A stretch of 64,000 nt of DNA from a virus, in the IMG/VR virus record IMGVR_UViG_3300042892_002840, positions 33,030 to 97,029 of that record; one strand, 5' to 3'. Under the pieces are notes generated by a model, which was not told the origin of the DNA, did no database searches, and saw only the letters and a list, made by a program, of their open reading frames with translations. Shown here piece by piece: positions 61,106 to 64,000 of the stretch. Made by a program: the position numbers and the translations under genes. Position 1 is the first letter of the stretch; each line of letters starts with the position of its first letter.

Positions 61106-61618
61106 TTATGCTGAAAGGATCTTGGATAAAGCATTAATTGTTGCTGCAATTCTTCCGATATCACGCAACTGCTCTACTGAATATCCTTCTTCTTTTAGGG
61201 TTTCATAATGCGCTTTAACGCAAAAATGACATTTGCCTATAATGGATGACGCCAATGAGTAGGCCTCAAACTTTGCCTTTGTTGTCCCGCCGTGGGATGC
61301 AACGGCATTCATTCTAAGCTGTGCTGGTAAGCCCTTTAGGTTAGGGTCATCAGCCATCTCAATAAATGGATACCAAACATTGTTTTGCGCCATGATTGAG
61401 CCTGCTGTCAAGGCTGCATTCTTTTCTACCTCATCTGTTGCGCTTGCAACAATAAAAGTTAAAAGCTTAGCATTACCAGTTGCAAATGCAGCAGCAATAG
61501 AGAGGTATGTAGCATGCTCAGGATCAATAGTTGATCTATTAATAACTGCATCAAGATTTAGCTTGATATCCTTGGCATACTCTGGAAGAGAATCTTTAAG
61601 CTGGTCTACCCATGTCAT
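61106..61618 (-). CDS. ahpD: AhpD-like alkylhydroperoxidase
   Basis: 170 aa. C130, C133 and H137 (GKCHFCVKAH) form the AhpD active site, followed by YETLKEEGYS. In actinobacteria AhpD re-reduces AhpC. It overlaps the ahpC gene upstream by 1 bp, so both are made together. Protects against peroxide, from infection stress or sunlit water. Confidence 0.93.
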   Translation of the reverse strand: MTWVDQLKDSLPEYAKDIKLNLDAVINRSTIDPEHATYLSIAAAFATGNAKLLTFIVASATDEVEKNAALTAGSIMAQNNVWYPFIEMADDPNLKGLPAQLRMNAVASHGGTTKAKFEAYSLASSIIGKCHFCVKAHYETLKEEGYSVEQLRDIGRIAATINALSKILSA

Positions 61619-62154
61619 TAAAGAGTTTCTCCACCCAAAGATCTATTACATGCACATAGTTCACCTGTTTGGAGTGCATCAAGTACACGTAGTGTTTCAT
61701 CTGGATTTCTGCCTACATCTAGATTATTTACTGTTACATGCTGAATAATGTTATCTGGATCAACAATAAATGTTGCACGATATGTAACACCAGATGAGTG
61801 GTGCACACCTAGGTCGCTAGCAAGCTGGTGACCTGTATCAGCAAATGACCATGAGTTGGTCTTCTTCAAATCTTCATGTGCATTTCGCCATGCAATCTTA
61901 CAGAACTCATTATCTACTGAGCCTACCATAAGCACGGCATCACGATCATTGAAATCATTTACTAATGCATCATAAGCAACGATTTCTGTTGGACATACAA
62001 ATGTAAAGTCCTTTGGGTAAAACGCAATAATTTTCCATTTGCCTGGAAAAGAATCTTGATTAATTAGTTCAAAAGAGGAATCGTCATAAGACAACGCCCC
62101 AGGCTTAACTCCAGTAACGGCAAAGCTACCGAGTTTATCTCCTACTGTTTTCAT
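61618..62154 (-). CDS. ahpC: AhpC-like 2-Cys peroxiredoxin
   Basis: 178 aa. Peroxidatic C54 in FTFVCPTEI; candidate resolving Cys in the C-terminal CACNRS (C167, C169). It would reduce H2O2 and alkyl peroxides with electrons from AhpD or thioredoxin. AGGAG precedes the ATG. Such a complete ahpC-ahpD pair is rare in phages. Confidence 0.94.
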   Translation of the reverse strand: MKTVGDKLGSFAVTGVKPGALSYDDSSFELINQDSFPGKWKIIAFYPKDFTFVCPTEIVAYDALVNDFNDRDAVLMVGSVDNEFCKIAWRNAHEDLKKTNSWSFADTGHQLASDLGVHHSSGVTYRATFIVDPDNIIQHVTVNNLDVGRNPDETLRVLDALQTGELCACNRSLGGETL

Positions 62155-62187
62155 TTTTTCTCCTTATATATAAGTGGGAAAATCCCG

Positions 62188-62261
62188 TGCTTCATGTAAG
62201 ACTCGAACTTACAACATCATGATCCTAAATCATGCGCCTCTACCAATTGGACTAATGAAGC
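62188..62261 (-). tRNA. tRNA with anticodon UAG (Leu), class I shape
   Basis: 74 nt. Acceptor GCTTCAT/ATGAAGC, anticodon stem CATGA/TCATG, loop TTTAGGA giving UAG, which reads CUA (Leu). The variable loop is only 5 nt, whereas bacterial tRNA-Leu normally has a long variable arm, as in the UAA species at 53830. Confidence 0.8.
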
Positions 62262-62265
62262 CTTG

Positions 62266-62336
62266 CTCTTCCACCTGGATTCGAACCAAGATTACCTGTG
62301 CCAGAAACAGGAGTCCTGCCGTTGGACGAAGGAAGA
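62266..62336 (-). tRNA. tRNA-Gln (CUG)
   Basis: 71 nt. Acceptor TCTTCCT/TGGAAGA (one mismatch at position 7), stem CCTGT/ACAGG, loop TTCTGGC. Confidence 0.85.
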
Positions 62337-62340
62337 ATAT

Positions 62341-62395
62341 GTCGGGTCAGTTTATAGATTCCACACTGTAAGGCCTTTAACCGCATGCCCCGACG
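62341..62395 (-). ncRNA. Structured spacer RNA B, tRNA-like ends
   Basis: A 55-nt element closed by GTCGGG/CCCGAC, with a GCGGTTAAAGGC D-arm-like segment and a CAGT/ACTG stem but no T-arm. A truncated tRNA or a separate small RNA. Confidence 0.4.
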
Positions 62396-62475
62396 ACATG
62401 GTGCAGTAGACTCCTAGTTGCCCCTGCATCTTGCCGTAAACAGTAACCAACGACTGCGATAGCAAGAGTTTCCCG
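62396..62475 (-). ncRNA. Structured spacer RNA C
   Basis: TCTTGC/GCAAGA enclosing CAGT/ACTG, then a TGCAG/CTGCA hairpin. No reading frame. Similar GGGGCAACTAGGAG segment to spacer A. Confidence 0.45.
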
Positions 62476-62546
62476 CAGAGTCTCTAGGAGTCGAACCTAG
62501 GCTTACCGCTTTGGAGACGGTAGTGCTTCCGTAACACTTAGACCCT
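62476..62546 (-). tRNA. tRNA-Trp (CCA)
   Basis: 71 nt. Acceptor AGGGTCT/AGACTCT with one G-U pair, loop CTCCAAA. Confidence 0.88.
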
Positions 62547-62550
62547 AAAT

Positions 62551-62594
62551 GCCAGCCACGGCTTTGGTTCTTAACCTAAACCACCTGCTGGCTG
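62551..62594 (-). ncRNA. Structured spacer hairpin D
   Basis: GCCAGC/GCTGGC closing stem with an inner TGGTT/AACCA hairpin, directly next to tRNA-Trp. Confidence 0.45.
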
Positions 62595-62596
62595 TT

Positions 62597-62683
62597 ATAC
62601 CTAGTCACGACCACAGAGCAATCTCCATCAGCCTGAACGCCTTCGTATGATGCAGGTGACAGCGTAAGGTTCAGTATAACCAT
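62597..62683 (-). ncRNA. Structured spacer RNA E, possible pseudoknot
   Basis: 87 nt closed by a perfect 7-bp stem (GTTATAC/GTATAAC). Inside, GTCAC/GTGAC and CATCA/TGATG nest, while CTGAAC/GTTCAG crosses them. No reading frame. Confidence 0.5.
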
Positions 62684-62716
62684 CTTTGCATAGATTGTTC
62701 AGATCTATACTCCGAG

Positions 62717-62788
62717 CACCCCTGGCTGGAATCGAACCAGCGACCAACAGATTAGAAGTCTGTTGCTCTTCCGCTGAGCTACAGAGGT
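62717..62788 (-). tRNA. tRNA-Arg (UCU)
   Basis: 72 nt. Acceptor ACCTCTG/CAGGGGT, loop CTTCTAA. Reads AGA, common here. Confidence 0.9.
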
Positions 62789-62822
62789 ATTAGGTAATTA
62801 TAGTATTAAAATTCAAATATGT

Positions 62823-63728
62823 CTATACTATTTTTAATAAATCTAAATAATGTGCGTGTGCATGTGACCCCATATGCTCTTGAGGATCATCGCCTACATT
62901 AAAAAATCTTGGGTCTAAGCTTTTGATTTCTTGATGACAGTTTAAATAATCAATAGCATTGTCTGCCACGCTACACACATAGTTATCAAAGCCATAATCG
63001 TACCTTTTAAAATGAGAGTTTAATTCATTATGCCACGTAGCCCATTTAAAATCTATACCTGCCGCATTACAGTATGCTTCCATGTGCTTGATTGCAATTA
63101 GGTTAGACCTGAAAGACATTGCTGTAGGCATAATTTTTTCTACAGCTACTGGCATCTTTTCAAACTTAAGCATTGATCTGTCTGGATCGGATACCGTATT
63201 TATAAAATCTCCTACATTGCCTCTTGAGTTTTGAATAAAAACATTTTCATTAGAAGCTTTTATAAACTTAAATCTCAAGAAATCTGGTACTAAAAACCTA
63301 ATATATTTTGGATGACCAAACAAATCAAAATACTTAAATGCATCTTCCACCATAGCTATAGTGCTGTTACCAGGATATGCTAGATTGGCGTATGACATAT
63401 TATTTTTGCTTGCTAGCATGCTTGGCCAAGAGAGGTGCTCTGGGACTCCTATACCGAATGTCTGTGAGCACCCAGAAACCAGTAGGTCAGCTTTATCAGT
63501 CTCTGGGCCACGATATCCCAAAGAGTTAACAGCATAGTCAACATTAAATTTGCTCTTATAAGTAAATTTCTTTTGTCTAACTCCCAAAGAAAGCTCTTCG
63601 ACCATGCTTTGCTTTCTATGCTGATCATTAATTAAATTGTCATAAAGAAAGCTTTCTCCGTTGTCACCAGTAACAACTCCAAAAAAATCAAGAGGGTGCT
63701 CTGACTTGTTCCACACTAGTCTTTTCAT
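62823..63728 (-). CDS. SGNH/GDSL-type hydrolase-like protein
   Basis: 301 aa. A GCSQTFGIGV block (nucleophile Ser) near residue 86, a PGNSTIAM oxyanion-like block and a C-terminal D-x-x-H-like DPQEHMGSHAH, in the order seen in SGNH esterases. It may deacetylate or remodel cell-wall or fibre glycans. It is co-oriented with the tRNA array. Confidence 0.72.
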   Translation of the reverse strand: MKRLVWNKSEHPLDFFGVVTGDNGESFLYDNLINDQHRKQSMVEELSLGVRQKKFTYKSKFNVDYAVNSLGYRGPETDKADLLVSGCSQTFGIGVPEHLSWPSMLASKNNMSYANLAYPGNSTIAMVEDAFKYFDLFGHPKYIRFLVPDFLRFKFIKASNENVFIQNSRGNVGDFINTVSDPDRSMLKFEKMPVAVEKIMPTAMSFRSNLIAIKHMEAYCNAAGIDFKWATWHNELNSHFKRYDYGFDNYVCSVADNAIDYLNCHQEIKSLDPRFFNVGDDPQEHMGSHAHAHYLDLLKIV

Positions 63729-63741
63729 ATCTGCTCCATTG

Positions 63742-63815
63742 TGCGACAGCTCGGACTTGAACCGAGGATTACCGAATTATGAGTTCGGGGCTTTAACCAA
63801 CTAAGCTACTGTCGC
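63742..63815 (-). tRNA. tRNA-Met/fMet/Ile2 type (CAU)
   Basis: 74 nt. Acceptor GCGACAG/CTGTCGC, loop CTCATAA. The CAU anticodon cannot by itself tell Met from lysidine-modified Ile. The fully paired position 1-72 argues against an initiator. Confidence 0.88.
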
Positions 63816-63836
63816 CTAGTTAGTATTATATCTATA

Positions 63837-64000
63837 TCAATCGGAAACGTCAATAGATAAATCATTAGCAAGATAATTAACGATTGGCTCGTAATACTCT
63901 TGCTTCATGTGATCATTAAGCAAAATGTTTATTGGCTTCTTAGGCTGTTTATATGGCTCTATCATATCGTCACCTAGTATCTCTCTAGTATTGATTGGCT
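63837..64000 (-). CDS. 3' end of an unidentified gene
   Basis: The last 54 residues of a frame entering from the right edge (PINTREILGDD..., C-terminal LANDLSIDVSD). No family recognised. Only the stop codon is in the window. Confidence 0.5.
   Translation of the reverse strand, partial: PINTREILGDDMIEPYKQPKKPINILLNDHMKQEYYEPIVNYLANDLSIDVSD

Noticed and set aside
62188-62261. Amber suppressor tRNA
   Set aside because: The anticodon is UAG, which reads CUA; an amber suppressor would need CUA as anticodon.

Overview
The window looks like part of a large, AT-rich tailed bacteriophage (Caudoviricetes) genome whose host is an actinobacterium. This is inferred from sequence alone. The phage evidence is a cluster of tail-fibre and adhesin genes, holin-like genes, a CHAP endolysin, a lytic transglycosylase-like protein, ten tRNA genes, and dense arrays of tiny genes joined by ATGA or TAATG overlaps. 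The actinobacterial evidence is a WhiB-family Fe-S protein, an Lsr2-tail-like peptide, small zinc proteins of types seen in actinophages, and repeated TGTGA-N6-TCACA sites matching actinobacterial Crp/GlxR operators. The low G+C, class II ribonucleotide reductase and host-like secreted proteins would suit a freshwater acI (Nanopelagicales) host, but that is a guess. No capsid, portal, terminase or polymerase gene is present, so the genome extends beyond both ends.

Layout. (1) 1-7.9 kb, minus strand: eight 2-oxoglutarate/Fe(II) dioxygenase (prolyl-4-hydroxylase-like) genes, one degenerate relative and three DUF6065-like genes. (2) 7.9-21.4 kb, minus: tail fibres and adhesins. Two end in intein-like Hint domains preceded by FF(S/A)PPG repeats, and between them lies a GT60-type glycosyltransferase with an N-terminal zinc ribbon. 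(3) 21.5-28.9 kb: an EF-hand holin-like gene, class II RNR, a plus-strand block (transglycosylase-like protein, small genes, a probable small RNA and a dioxygenase fused to a CDGSH iron-sulfur domain), tRNA-Ile and two more dioxygenases. (4) 29.2-41.7 kb, plus: about thirty small genes read from repeated promoter cassettes. (5) 41.7-42.2 kb: an AT-rich, DnaA-box-bearing segment that could be an origin. (6) 42.2-64 kb, minus: small zinc proteins, more dioxygenases (two JmjC-like), secreted proteins, thioredoxin, a proteasome-beta-like protein, WhiB, Hsp20, nuclease, endolysin, AhpC/AhpD, a short-chain dehydrogenase and a tRNA array with structured spacers.

Two systems stand out. First, 14 P4H-like dioxygenases (one cut by the edge), two JmjC-like oxygenases and a GT60-like enzyme occur with fibres rich in Pro-Pro-Gly and Pro-Thr repeats. 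In Dictyostelium a P4H and a GT60 enzyme act in sequence on a proline of Skp1. I infer that this phage may hydroxylate and glycosylate its own adhesins, with the Hint domains processing or tethering them. Second, the plus-strand small-gene region uses an unusual promoter: TGTCAG, ten bases, then TATAAT or TACAAT. It is often preceded by a Crp-type palindrome placed on a roughly 10-bp ladder relative to the -10. Several of these promoters lie inside coding sequence.
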